From Seison nebaliae (Eukaryota; Rotifera; Pararotatoria; Seisonacea; Seisonidae): a stretch of 64,000 nt of DNA. The notes beneath the pieces were generated by a model that saw only the letters and a program-made list of their open reading frames with translations, did no database searches and had not been told where the DNA came from. Both the position numbers and the translations under genes were made by a program. The stretch covers positions 19,869 through 83,868 of the forward strand of contig JALJEE010001774.1 of assembly GCA_023231475.1 (NCBI GenBank), given 5' to 3'. Positions 36,732 to 47,735 of this stretch are shown piece by piece; positions within the stretch are counted from its first letter, which is position 1, and each line of letters starts with the position of its first letter.

Positions 36732-38291
36732 ATGTCTCTAATTACACAATTGTTATTTCCAACAATGAGTACAGCTAATGGATTATTGAGAAACAGTTCA
36801 GGTTTCTTCCCCAATTCCGGAATGTCTAACTTTTATAATTCGACTTTTCCAAACCTTCTTACCGCTAATGCGACACCACTTCCAATGGGTATACTTAACG
36901 GATTTTTCCCATCAAATGTCCTACCTCAAATGGGTATGCCGATTAATGGCGTTCCCTTCACTTCCTTACCAATCCAGGGATTAGTGATGAATACTCCATC
37001 CGCTGCCAGAACTATCTTATCAAGAAGTTCGGGTATTGGCGTTTATGGTATGAATGCCGGTTCTTTTGGAAACCATCAAAACTTAGGAAATTATGGTTTG
37101 CCAATGATGTCTTCATGCTCTGTTGGCAATTTCAATAACAATTTAATGAATATGAATAATTGTTATGGTATGGAAGGAATGAATTATTATAATCAATTGA
37201 ACACTTATAATCAAACATCGCCACAATGGAATCGTCAAAATTATCAACAATATCAGTCATATCCACAACCGAATTTCCAACAATCGAATTTCCAACAACC
37301 GAATTTCCAACAACCGAATTTCCAACAATCAATCGATATGTCTCCTCAAACTATTCAAATGTTAACAGCAATGGCACCAATGATGCCACAAATAAATGAG
37401 ATTCAAAAGAATCTCTATAATCCCTCCATGATTTTCAGTGATCATAAAAGAGGTTTCGCCTATTCTCCTCCCGTACCACCACGCGAACCAATGGAAACGG
37501 CCATAATGCCGATAGCTATAACTATACCAAGAAGCAAATTACCATCATATGATTCCCAGTATTCACCTGATAATGATATTTCATCATCCATCTCATCATC
37601 ATTCGAAGATTATGGTAATTCTTATGGATTCCATCCCAATCTCTCATATGCGTCAATTCCATTAAAAGGATTACAATCCTCTATTAGTCAACCGATGTCA
37701 ATGCCATATTATGGTGTCACATCATTCATCAATCAGAATATGTCCAACAATCAATCACCGTCAGTAATTCCATCAAATACTTTCAATTCCTCACAATCCT
37801 TCCAACCCATTTCAACTTACCCACAAAAGCTTGATAATAATTTAATGAATTATTCTTCATTGACACCGTTTAATAATTCTTCAACAGTTCCTCAAACAAC
37901 TTATTCATATTATAATTCAAATAAACACTATCCATCTCAACCATCCAACATTCCTCCTCAAACAACACTTAATCAGTATCAATATAATAACACGCAACAA
38001 CCGTTTCAAGATGATTTCGTCGAATTCAACAATTCCTCAAATTACAATCTTCAACCAAATAGTCACTTATCGTCCTTAACTACTACTCCGTCGTTGTTTA
38101 ATCAAGGTGAATTGAGTGGTCTGATGCCGTTGGTAAATAATCCGTTCGAGAACGGCGCCATCCTCTCACCCACAGTAATTTCATGCGGATTTCAACCTTC
38201 ACCAATTTTGGGTCATATTAAAATGAGATATTTCCCTAAAGGTCACGGTTTACGAATGGCGACTAGTCTTCCTCGTACGTTCTGGGAATGA
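36732..38291 (+). CDS. Asn/Pro/Ser/Gln-rich protein with the same conserved blocks (member 2)
   Basis: Single-exon frame of 519 residues, starting MSLITQLLFPTM. The composition differs completely from its upstream neighbour (N, S, Q, P, Y instead of G and M), yet it carries matching blocks: PFTSLPIQGLVMNTPSAAR near 36954-37010 and GFQPSPILGHIKMRYF near 38187-38234, in the same order and near the same relative ends. A third, shorter echo, ASIPLKGLQ, occurs near 37651. A 15-nt repeat encodes NFQQP/S units at 37269-37329. No signal peptide, membrane segment or known domain. The paralogy with the upstream gene is what I see; function is unknown. Confidence 0.7.
   Translation: MSLITQLLFPTMSTANGLLRNSSGFFPNSGMSNFYNSTFPNLLTANATPLPMGILNGFFPSNVLPQMGMPINGVPFTSLPIQGLVMNTPSAARTILSRSSGIGVYGMNAGSFGNHQNLGNYGLPMMSSCSVGNFNNNLMNMNNCYGMEGMNYYNQLNTYNQTSPQWNRQNYQQYQSYPQPNFQQSNFQQPNFQQPNFQQSIDMSPQTIQMLTAMAPMMPQINEIQKNLYNPSMIFSDHKRGFAYSPPVPPREPMETAIMPIAITIPRSKLPSYDSQYSPDNDISSSISSSFEDYGNSYGFHPNLSYASIPLKGLQSSISQPMSMPYYGVTSFINQNMSNNQSPSVIPSNTFNSSQSFQPISTYPQKLDNNLMNYSSLTPFNNSSTVPQTTYSYYNSNKHYPSQPSNIPPQTTLNQYQYNNTQQPFQDDFVEFNNSSNYNLQPNSHLSSLTTTPSLFNQGELSGLMPLVNNPFENGAILSPTVISCGFQPSPILGHIKMRYFPKGHGLRMATSLPRTFWE
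37269..37329 (+). repeat. 15-nt coding tandem repeat (NFQQP/S)
   Basis: About four copies of CGAATTTCCAACAAC, with C/T variation in the last codon, inside the Asn-rich paralogue. Confidence 0.9.
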
Positions 38292-38885
38292 AATGAAGAA
38301 GAATCAATAATTAACTGAAAGAATTTCCTAAAGAATCTTTTTCCACCTTCGTCTTCTCCTTTTTCATCATTAGCTCATCGAACATTAATTGTAAAGGAAT
38401 CCAATTCCTTCAAACAAAAAACACTCTAATTATTTTCTAGACAGACACTAAAAAATCATTCAGTAATCTTATGTTACTGTTGACTTCTTATTCATCTTAT
38501 TCAACGTAACATCGCAACGAAACGTTTCCAAATGCATCATTTCCTGAAATTGGAAACGTTTCCAAATATAAAAATTCCAATAGATTTCTTTCATCATTGT
38601 CATCATTATGTGATCGGAACTCTTCTACTCTCTCTCCGTTTCTTTCTCGCCTTATCATTCTACTCATCATTCCGTTACGAACATCATGTTGACTTAGTTT
38701 CCGATGAATCTTTATGAATTTTTAACGTGTATTAAAAAGAAAATTTTAGAAATAAATCAAACTTTTCTTTCTACGTAACAACTTAAGAATTGCCAAGTAT
38801 TTCTTTAAAAGTAATTTTTCTTAAAAAATCCGTTTATTGAAAACATCATTCTCAACTCAATATCATCATTTATCATTGATTGAAA
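38292..38885. other. 600-base spacer
   Basis: Holds no supported gene. A near-repeat, CGAAACGTTTCC / TGGAAACGTTTCC, occurs at about 38518-38563. Confidence 0.45.
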
Positions 38886-39324
38886 ATGCATAAACTTCTT
38901 CCAATCATCTGTCTCTTATCTGTCACTATCTCATCTGTTTACTCCATCCAATGTTACCTCTGTGCACCAGGAACTGCCGATTGTGATTTACAAGGTAAAA
39001 AGTTCAGAAAGAGTCCATTGACTTATACAACACATTGTCAAGGAAGTTGTGCGGTTAGTGAATACTTGAAGTTCTCTCTTTTTCTTATTCCTCCTTTAGA
39101 AACGATGGGTAAAAGATCCACTGACAAATAAACGACAGATTATGAGAACATGTGACGTTCCCGGTTGTGCTAATATTACCAATCACGAAGTCAACACCGG
39201 ATTATATATCTATGAAACTCATTGTTGTCAGAATAAAGACTTTTGTAATAACTCACCAACAATCACCAAATCAGTATTTCTGATCATTTCAACAGTACTT
39301 TTATCAATGATCCTTCGATTTTAA
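38886..39324 (+). CDS. Ly6/three-finger domain protein, probably GPI-anchored
   Basis: Exons 38886-39053 and 39100-39324 encode 130 residues. Signal peptide (LLPIICLLSVTISSVYS), then a mature start QCYLC typical of Ly6 domains, about ten cysteines, and the family hallmark CCQNKDFCN near the end of the domain. A C-terminal hydrophobic stretch (VFLIISTVLLSMILRF) with no tail after it fits a GPI-attachment signal. Arthropod Ly6 proteins act at the cell surface, for example in septate junction assembly or channel modulation. Which one this is cannot be told. The intron is 46 nt with donor GTTAGT. Confidence 0.85.
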
Positions 39325-40323
39325 TTGAGCTAATGTGAACATTTATTTTCTTGTTGTCTCGCCGATTTATCTATTTTCCAATTCTACTCAATCACTCCAA
39401 TGTCTTTTGTCATTAAATGTTATCCAAAAAAACTTCAAACAAATTTTTTCTATGTATCACATTTTTTAAGAACAAGAACTTTAAATGAAAAATTTAATTT
39501 TCATTCAATATCAGTCATTGTAGAAAGATAATAACTATTCTCCCATATTATCTGAAATATAAAGAAATAATAATATCTGAAAGTTTTCGTTCTCAAATAT
39601 AAAGAATGATTAATTTCTATCTAATAATTATTTATCATTCTATTGGTCATTGAGCCGCCGAGCAATATCGCCGGATAATGATGGAGAACAACTTTCGAAG
39701 AACCATAATTACGGTGAAGAAGAATAAAACTGTAATCTGAAATATGTCATAAGCCAAAGGAACAGGAAAAAAAATTATGTTTCAGGAACAAATTTTTTTG
39801 TCTAACTTTTATCATTTGTTCCAGAACAGCTGTTAATTATTCTCATCTAACAATTTCTAAAAGTTCCTAACTTTGTTCCATATCATTAGTCAATTTACAC
39901 AGTTATTCATGTGGTCATTAGCGTTGTATTGTTTCGATTGTAGATAATTTTTTATATTATTTTATTTTTAAATTTATTTCCCAAAAACTTTAAATATAAG
40001 GATACAATAGGAATATAAATAAAAATTAAATACGATTAAATAGATACGATATAAATAAATTAATAGTTCTTTTCCTCTAAAAAAGTTGAGACATAAACGT
40101 ATGAAAGTGAGAAAAAAATTGAGAACTTTTCGAAATGTTAATAACGGGTTGAGAACGGTAAGAAAAGAAGAAAACAAAATTTTTTAATTATATCTATCTA
40201 CATGAAATTAACAATTTGTTTGACTATATATGTTCGATTAATGATATCTATTTCATTTATGATTATATTGATTTTTTGAAAGAAGATGTGAATAGAAACT
40301 GAATGGTTTCAATGTATTAACAA
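39325..40323. other. 1 kb spacer, convergent 3' ends
   Basis: Lies between the Ly6 stop and the sulfotransferase stop on the opposite strand, so it holds two 3' ends. A+T-rich; no gene supported. Confidence 0.5.
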
Positions 40324-41118
40324 TCAATAATCACAATTATGATATTTTTCGTTGAAAGTGCTTAAAAATTCTTTTGATATACAAGAAGATTGTGCGTTGA
40401 ATTGAGGAATTTGGGTAAAACGACAGTTTTTCGGAAGATGTTTCAAAAATCGTCCGTCCATTAAAATTTTATTAATAGAATCAACATTCATTCCTTCTTT
40501 CGTTATCGTTCTGGTAATAGTGGGATGTTTTTTCTGGAATTGCTGATATATCCAAATTTTCCGTTTGATACTTTCCAAATAATCAGGAAATACTTTTATA
40601 TAGTATCTCATAAAACCCGAATATTTGTACGAAGTAAGATTCCGACGATAATTCATAATAAAACGCGATTTGGGAAATAATTTCAGCAGAAATTCTAATT
40701 CGTATAATTCTTTAAATCTGATCTCTTTGAAACCGAGTACATTATAATTGTCTGTGTTATCAACTCCAACGAGAAGGTCCAAAATCATTCTTCTAAAATA
40801 TCGACTTCTCTCTTTCCTATCCGTTTTATCGTCGTCATTCTGATGAGCGAATCTTAAAACATAATAAATATTTCTAATGTGCATCATCGCATTTTTGTTT
40901 TCCCCATCAATAAAATAATTTGGTAAAGAATTTAATAAATATCTCAATGTTGTACTTCCACTTCTTCCAACTGAAACGATGAACAACATATTCTTGTTAA
41001 AAGGTCGAACTGATATCGATTTGTTTATTGTGCGAGGTGGACGATAATCGGTATATTTGAGGTATATGATATAAGTCAAAGATGAATATAATAATAGGTA
41101 AAGGAATTTGATTTGCAT
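40324..41118 (-). CDS. Sulfotransferase, type II membrane protein
   Basis: Single-exon minus-strand gene of 264 residues. An N-terminal hydrophobic anchor at about residues 5-20 followed by a Tyr/Arg/Pro-rich stem suggests a Golgi type II enzyme. The 5'-phosphosulfate loop is VSVGRSGSTTLRYLL at 48-62, and the 3'-phosphate site is FIMNYRRNLTSY at 153-164; LGFKEIRF sits between them as in carbohydrate sulfotransferases. It would transfer sulfate from PAPS to a glycan or other acceptor, which cannot be identified. It is shorter than most Golgi sulfotransferases (300-400 residues) and has no intron, in contrast to most genes here. Confidence 0.8.
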   Translation of the reverse strand: MQIKFLYLLLYSSLTYIIYLKYTDYRPPRTINKSISVRPFNKNMLFIVSVGRSGSTTLRYLLNSLPNYFIDGENKNAMMHIRNIYYVLRFAHQNDDDKTDRKERSRYFRRMILDLLVGVDNTDNYNVLGFKEIRFKELYELEFLLKLFPKSRFIMNYRRNLTSYKYSGFMRYYIKVFPDYLESIKRKIWIYQQFQKKHPTITRTITKEGMNVDSINKILMDGRFLKHLPKNCRFTQIPQFNAQSSCISKEFLSTFNEKYHNCDY

Positions 41119-41835
41119 TTCTTGATTTTTATAATACGGAGAATAAGAGAACGGTTTTCAGATGATTTTTATACACTCGAAACTATTTCACTAAATCTTT
41201 CATTAAAGTTATTATTTCAAATTGTTATTAAGATTAATTTTATGACATTGGAAATAAAAAACATATCATCAAGTTACGTCATCTAGAAAATGTTTTTTGT
41301 TTTATATAATAATTTTGATATCGAGATATTATCGAGAACGAATTTTCATCATTAACGATTAAAAACCATCAATCAACGAAGAAAGGATAAAGTAAAATTT
41401 ATTTGAATTTCTCATGAAGAATTTAATGGAGGAACAATTAATCGAATTATGAATTTATTCTTCTACAAATTTATTGAAACTATCTCAAATTTAATATTTA
41501 ATAATTCAAATTTCATTCCGTCATATTACACATAATCGTCAAATTATAAAAGCTTAAACATAATTGGAGAATTACTCGAGGAGGATTAAGCCGATTAAAT
41601 TAATTTTTTATAGAAATAATTTAAAATTTATTTATTTAAAAATCATCAGAATTTGGTTTTGATCATTATTTTCTTTTTCTTCCTGTGTCTTTCATAAATG
41701 GACGGGCCAAATTTCTAAATAAACTCTTACAAAGAAATTTGTGTTTATTATAAAAGAAAGTTCATCGGTAGTCTTGAAAAATCTCTAAAAATTGAACATT
41801 TATCATCAGAGAAGGTTCATAAGTTTGATTAGATA
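41119..41835. other. Divergent promoter region
   Basis: 700-base A+T-rich gap between opposite start codons of the sulfotransferase and the D-lactate dehydrogenase. No motif assigned. Confidence 0.45.
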
Positions 41836-43657
41836 ATGTTAAGGAATCGTTTCTCTTTATTTACAAATCAATGTCGATGGAATTCGACATTAGTAAAAGA
41901 TTTGAAAAATATTTGTAAAAATAATTGTAAAATAAGTAGTGGTCCATCGATCATCCAACAACATTCTCATGATGAATCTCATCATCGGTTTTCCTTTTCT
42001 TTTATTAATTTTCACTTTATATAATAATTGAAAAAATTTCTGAAGAAAATTTCTTCCAAACATTGTAATTTTTCCGACGAATGAAGAAGATATCTCATCC
42101 ATTCTATCATATTGTAACAAAAATTTTATTTCTGTAATTCCTTATGGCGTTGGAACAGGATTGGAAGGTGGAGTAGTTCCGTTGAAAGTTAGAAATTTAA
42201 TGAGTCGATTTTAAATGAAACGTTTCGAAAGGATAATTCGATTTCGATAAATATGGAGAAAATGAATAAAATTATTGAAGTGAATCCATTCGATTTTGAT
42301 TGTATCGTTGAAAGTGGTGTGACGAGAGAGAAACTTAATCATTTCTTGAAAGATGATGGTCTTTATTTCCCTATCGGTTTCCTCTTCATTTTTTATATAG
42401 AATTATGAGATTATTAATTTCAAATAGATCCAGGTGCTAACGCTTCACTTGGGGGAATGTGTTCGACATCAGCCAGTGGAACAACAGCTGTTCGATATGG
42501 AACGATGAAAGAGAATGTTCTAAATTTACGAGTGGTCCTTCCATCCGGTGAGATAATAAAAACAGCCGGAAAACAATGTCGTGCCAGGTTCCACATTTTT
42601 TCTTCTTAATAAAAGAGATAATTTGAGAAATTTTAAAGAAAAAGTTCAGCTGGATTAAATTTGACGAGTTTATTTGTGGGATCAGAAGGTACACTTGGTG
42701 TCATTTCTGAGGCTACATTAAAATTACATGCTGTACCGATGGAAGTTTATATCTTTAACTCATTTTCGAATATTATTCCATTCTTAGTTAGGTGTTTGTG
42801 TCGTTTCATTTAAAAATGATCAGATAACACACGAGGCAGTAAATACAATTTTATTATCAGGAGTGACATTATCTCGAATGGGTTGGTTAAATTTGTAGAG
42901 AAGTTAATTCGATTTTGGATAATGAGAATAGAATATTTGAATGATGTAATGGTTGGAGCGTGCAATAAATATTCGAATTTATCTCTTCATAAATTGCCAC
43001 ATCTTTTCATCGAAGTGGAAGGTGTCGATAGTGATGAATTAAATATGAAATTGGAAAATATTCGATCATTATGTGAATCTTTCGAACCGAAATCATTGGA
43101 AATAGCGTTAAGCTTAGAGGAACGAAAGAAATTATGGGCCGCCCGTCACAATTGTCTTTATGCAACGAAAAATATGAGGAACAATTCTGAGATGTATGTC
43201 ACTGATATATGTGTACCATTATCAAACATTGGACCATCGATTGAATTTAGTCGTAAATGTTTGGATGAAACCAAATTAATCGGTTTATTATTTCCTTCAT
43301 CATTCTATGTTAATATCATTCTTTTAGGAACAATTCTTGGTCATTTAGGTGATGGGAATTATCATTTATTTATTCATGTCAATTCAAATGACGAATTAGA
43401 AATAGCGAAAGATCTTTCTACCAAAATTGCAGAGTTTTTTTTAAATTTCTAACTCAAACAAAACTTCTTTTTTTTAAAGACATGCTATATCTTTAGATGG
43501 TACTTGTACAGGAGAACACGGAATAGGAATCGGTAAACGACATCTGCTAAAGAATCAGTTTGATCCGTTGACCTATAATTTCATGAAATCGTTGAAGAAA
43601 CATGTTGATCCAAATGGAATAATGAATCCAAACAAAATGTTTTATCTCGATGAATAA
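41836..43657 (+). CDS. LDHD: D-lactate dehydrogenase (FAD, mitochondrial)
   Basis: Nine exons: 41836-41987, 42046-42187, 42232-42376, 42428-42587, 42639-42744, 42788-42881, 42932-43282, 43328-43433, 43480-43657; 477 residues, close to human LDHD. Arg/Ser-rich N-terminus is a likely transit peptide. FAD-binding PCMH domain: [66 protein letters not shown]. The C-terminal FAD-oxidase domain has [17 protein letters not shown] and [15 protein letters not shown], with the metal/substrate histidines. Oxidises D-lactate (and D-2-hydroxyacids, partly from methylglyoxal detoxification), passing electrons to cytochrome c. At 42881/42932 the frame looked broken until a 50-nt GTTGGT..AATAG intron was recognised. 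The gene is intact. Confidence 0.94.
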
Positions 43658-44458
43658 TGAAATAAGAGTTTAAAAGAAAAGATTGACCATTTTGGTATGT
43701 TTTTGGGGAAAATGAGTGAAATACTTAAATCGCCACCAATTTTTCAATTAATTTATGAAGAAGTTATTAAAGAGATATTACATTTTCACATGTAGAATAA
43801 GTAAGGTTTTGAGAAAATCTAGTAAATTACAATTTGCAATTTTACGGTACGAATTAAAGAACCTATAGTTTATTTACTCTTTCTTACACAATGGAAAAAT
43901 AGGAATTACACTGTATAACAATCTAAAATATTGTGATTTTACCATAAATCTTTGATTATGCTGTTGACATCCTTACATTGTTAGTTGTTCCAATAATTGA
44001 AGATAATGTTGAAAATAATGATAAGAAATTGTTGATGAATGTAAAAATGAACGACCAAAATGAAGTGTAGGAAGTAATTTTTAAAATATTACATTTTCTT
44101 CATTAACCTTCCTTATTGATAAGTTTCCGGTTCAAGAAATTTATTGATTATTCAAATAATTGTAAATTAAAATTCACAAATTATACTAACGTTATAATGA
44201 TGGTAAATTATTGATGAGGAATACACCCACTGAATTATTGAGATGAATTTAATATCAACAATTGATTTCATTCAATCAGAAAAAATAACATATTAGTTCC
44301 ATTTGGAATGTGAATGTTAATTGAAACATTCACATCTGTAACTGTTTGATGAGATGATGTAAAGTAATTATAAATTCATCAAACTAGTCAAAGTATATGG
44401 AAGAAAATGAGGAGGAATGCGTTCAAGAATCAAATAGCCAATAAAACTTTGGAAGAGA
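43658..44458. other. 800-base spacer
   Basis: A+T-rich, no supported gene. Includes the 3' end of LDHD and the promoter of the MPV17-family gene. Confidence 0.5.
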
Positions 44459-45112
44459 ATGTTGCAAAGTGAAAACTTTCTCAAATATGACTTGATCGAT
44501 GAAGAAATTAACAAAATAAAAAAATTTCCAAAATCCGTCGTCAAACAAGAAATATTTATTATTCAATTATTGAAGCAATCATTGGTGGTAGGATTATTAG
44601 GTGCAATTGGAGATGCAACAAAACAAATTGTCGTTCAACGACATTATCCCCCGAATGATTTTGATTTTATTGAGACAATGGAAGTCTATTTATATTTTTT
44701 CGCTTTTTCAGTTACAATTTCTTCTTTCATGTGAATAAAATTTGTTATTTAGGCACCGTTTATGTACTCATGGTATGCATTGATGGAAAGATGGTGGCCA
44801 AGTTTAAATGCCAGTTTATGGCGACCAATCGTTATGGCATTTGTGGATCAAATTCTTGTTTCTACAACTTGCATATACACATTCTTGTACTACATGGAAT
44901 TTACTAAGACTTCGTCCAATAGTCTATCGGTAGAGAAAGCTAACAAAGATTTCATACCTGCATTCTCTAAAAGTTGTATGGTGTGGATTCCAGTGAAAGT
45001 GATGGTATTCTACTTCTTACCTTTAGTTTATCGCGTTCCGATACTTAATGTTATCGGAATATTCTGGGGCACTTATATGGCTTGGATAGCGCGATCGAAT
45101 AAAATATCTTAA
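44459..45112 (+). CDS. MPV17/PXMP2-family four-helix membrane protein
   Basis: Exons 44459-44710 and 44753-45112 give 203 residues. The boundary at 44710 (donor GTTACA) places YFFAFSAPFMYSWYALMERWWP across the junction, matching the family pattern 'F...GP..H.WY..L....P'. The C-terminal half has the signature VWIPVKVMVFYFLPLVYRVP and a final hydrophobic WGTYMAW. Members sit in the peroxisomal membrane (PXMP2) or the inner mitochondrial membrane (MPV17, MPV17L2) and form small pores or affect mitochondrial DNA upkeep. I cannot assign the subfamily from motifs. Confidence 0.85.
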
Positions 45113-45564
45113 GCTTATCAACTTTTTCTTAATTTTTTTGTTTCATTTGAAACTGTTAAATATCTAACTAAATAATTATTGAAGATTAAAGAAAATCGTC
45201 TCTAAATTATTAATCTATTTTTAATATTAATTAGTAATTATTCAGATATCTTTATGTAATATTTTGTTAATTAATAATCTTTGAATTTGTTTTTGGAGAA
45301 TTTTGAATGAAATTTTCATTCGTAAGAAAACTTAAAAAATTTTATAAGAGAACATAAAACTTTTAAATGTGAATGAAAATATTATTGAAGAATGTTGAGA
45401 AATTGGAAAGAAAAAATTTATGATGCTAAACTGAAATAAGAATATTGAAATAGAAGTTTGTAGAAGAAATATAAGTGAATGATTTTCTTGAGAATTTGAT
45501 TGAAATCAATTCGAAGAGGAAGCTTGGAAAATAGTTGAACGTTATTCTTGATTTGAAGCAAACA
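45113..45564. other. 450-base spacer
   Basis: No gene; an upstream in-frame stretch before the first TDP-43 ATG at 45565 has no ATG of its own and is taken as 5' leader. Confidence 0.5.
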
Positions 45565-47311
45565 ATGAAATTTGTGAAAATTACAGATCATATAAATGAG
45601 AATGATGAATTTCTTAGTGAGCATGTCGTTGAGATTCCAGTGGAAGGACAGACGAATGAAATGTTATTATCGACGGTGACAAGTCAGTATCCGACTGCCA
45701 CCGGTCTTCGATATAAGATTGATAGTTGTGTTGGAATAGATGATAAAAAGAAGAAAGTGACTTGGAGAGCTGTCCAATTGATTGACGGACGATTCATTTC
45801 ACCAGATTCTGATAATTGGGAAACTGATCGAACATATCATGTCACTGTTACCGATCAATCGAATCGGAAGAGACGTGTAAATTCCTCGTCATTTCCATCG
45901 AATGTTGATGAAGGGAAACAAAGTTGTGGCAGTTGTCATGATCTGATAGTACTCGGTTTGCCTTACGAGACGACTGATCTCGAATTGTGTGACTATTTTC
46001 AGAAGTATGGAAAATTGAATTTCTTCGAAGTGAAGAGATATGGGAATGGAAAGAGTAAAGGATTTGCTTTCATTCGATATGATAATATCGATGCACAACG
46101 GAAAGCGTTAGGTCAGAAACATCGAATCGGCAAGAGATTGTGTGAATTGCGTGTTCCCGATTCTGTCACTGATCATGTTTCTTCCATCATCTCTCTCTTT
46201 TCTTAATTCTTTTTCTTCTCTTCTTTCTAAGAAAACTAAAGAAAAAGTTGGAACATTTAAATTGTTCGTCGGTCGCTTACCAATCGAATGTTCGGAGGAA
46301 CATCTTCGAAATTATTTTTTGAAATTTGGCAATCTCGTTGACGTCTATATTCCAAAACCGTTCCGTCAATTCGGTTTCATCACATACAATGAACTCGCTT
46401 CAGTTCAAAAAGTTTTTAAAATATTTTTATATTATTTTTTAAATTTTCCTTTTCAGGTACTCCAAGTGAAAGAGCACAAAATTTTTGAAACGACCATTAA
46501 TGTGAAGGAGGCCGATCCACGATATAAGAATGATAATATTCATCGATTCCAATCGCCAAATCGACAATATACGAAGAAATTTAAAAATGGAAATAGTTTC
46601 GGGACGAATAATGGAATGATGAATAATAATTTCGATTATAATCAATATTATGATGATGGAAATTATAATTTAAGAAATAATAATTATCAAATGAATGAAT
46701 TCTCAACAAATGGTAACGGATGGTATTATACACCGAAAGATTATGAAAATAATTATGATTTTATGAGAACAAAAAATGGTCGAACATCATCGACATCATC
46801 TTCTTATTCAATTCCGATGAATGTCTCTGACATTTATCATCAACAACAACAACAACAAATGAATTCAAATCATTATTATCCACAACCTCATCATCGGCAA
46901 TTTAATCAACCAACATTCACTCCTTTTCCAAGACATTATTATGGAACTGCTAATTATGCTTATTATCCTGATTATTCTTCCACTCATCATTTGAGTGAGG
47001 ATGGAATGTTAGCATATCGGAATATGTCAAGAAATTTTGGAAATAAATCCATCACTACCTCATTTCCCACTACTAATTTCACCTCATCTCTCGATAATTC
47101 ATCGAACAAATCGAATGGAACGAATAAAAAAAATAATGAGAACAAATCAAATCATTGTCATCCTACTGCATTCAAACCGGAAAACAATAACAATAATAAT
47201 TCAAATTATCTTCTACCATCATTCAATTCTCTTCCATTTCCCATCTCATCCACCACCACCAACACTTATCCAATGAACAATGACAATACGTATTATAAAA
47301 GCTTCTCATAA
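45565..47311 (+). CDS. TARDBP: TDP-43 paralogue 1 (N-rich C-terminus)
   Basis: Exons 45565-46176, 46232-46411, 46457-47311; 548 residues. N-terminal oligomerisation domain with LLSTVTSQYP and TGLRYK (human: LLSTVTAQFP, CGLRYR), a basic nuclear-localisation cluster NRKRRV near residue 100, RRM1 (HDLIVLGLPYETT ... KGFAFIRY) at about 125-200, RRM2 (KLFVGRLPIECSEE ... VDVYIPKPFRQFGFIT) at about 215-290. TDP-43 proteins bind UG-rich RNA and control splicing and mRNA stability. The C-terminal 260 residues are Asn, Tyr, Ser and Gln-rich, unlike the Gly-rich tail of human TDP-43. First donor chosen at 46177 because it aligns the RRM linker with the second copy. AATAAA at 47650-47655 is a possible poly(A) signal, only 80 bases before the next gene. 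Confidence 0.93.
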
Positions 47312-47735
47312 ATGAGATTGAAATATTTTTGAAAGAAAAATTATTTATCTATTAAAAACGTTTGAATTCTTCCTCATATGAAACTAAAAGAAAAGTTTCT
47401 CCCGTTGTATATTTCGAAAAAAGTTCATATACACACACAAACTGCCCCCTCATCTCCAATCCTTCCTGACAAATCAAATTTCTGATATTTATTATTTATT
47501 ATTTTTCTTTATTCTTTGTAAATTTTTATTCGGTTTTATTTCATTCTTTACATCATTCTCATTTGTATCATAATTTTCGATTACAGACAACTTAAACAGA
47601 ACTATTTATACATAAACGTTTATTTCATTAATAATTCGTTTTTTTTTTAAATAAAATTTATTTGATTATGACGATAATCTCTTTCATGCTTCACTGATTT
47701 TGTGAATTCAAAAAATTTTTCATTCAGAAAGTTCG

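Noticed and set aside
42870-42940. Apparent frameshift in LDHD suggesting a pseudogene
   Set aside because: A 50-nt GTTGGT..AATAG intron (42882-42931) restores the conserved SRMEYLND sequence exactly.
44684-44752. GTCTAT donor in the MPV17-family gene
   Set aside because: Using the downstream GTTACA donor at 44711 restores the expected family segment that the GTC choice deletes.
46165-46231. GTCACT donor at 46165 in TDP-43 paralogue 1
   Set aside because: The GTTTCT donor at 46177 keeps frame and aligns the linker with paralogue 2.
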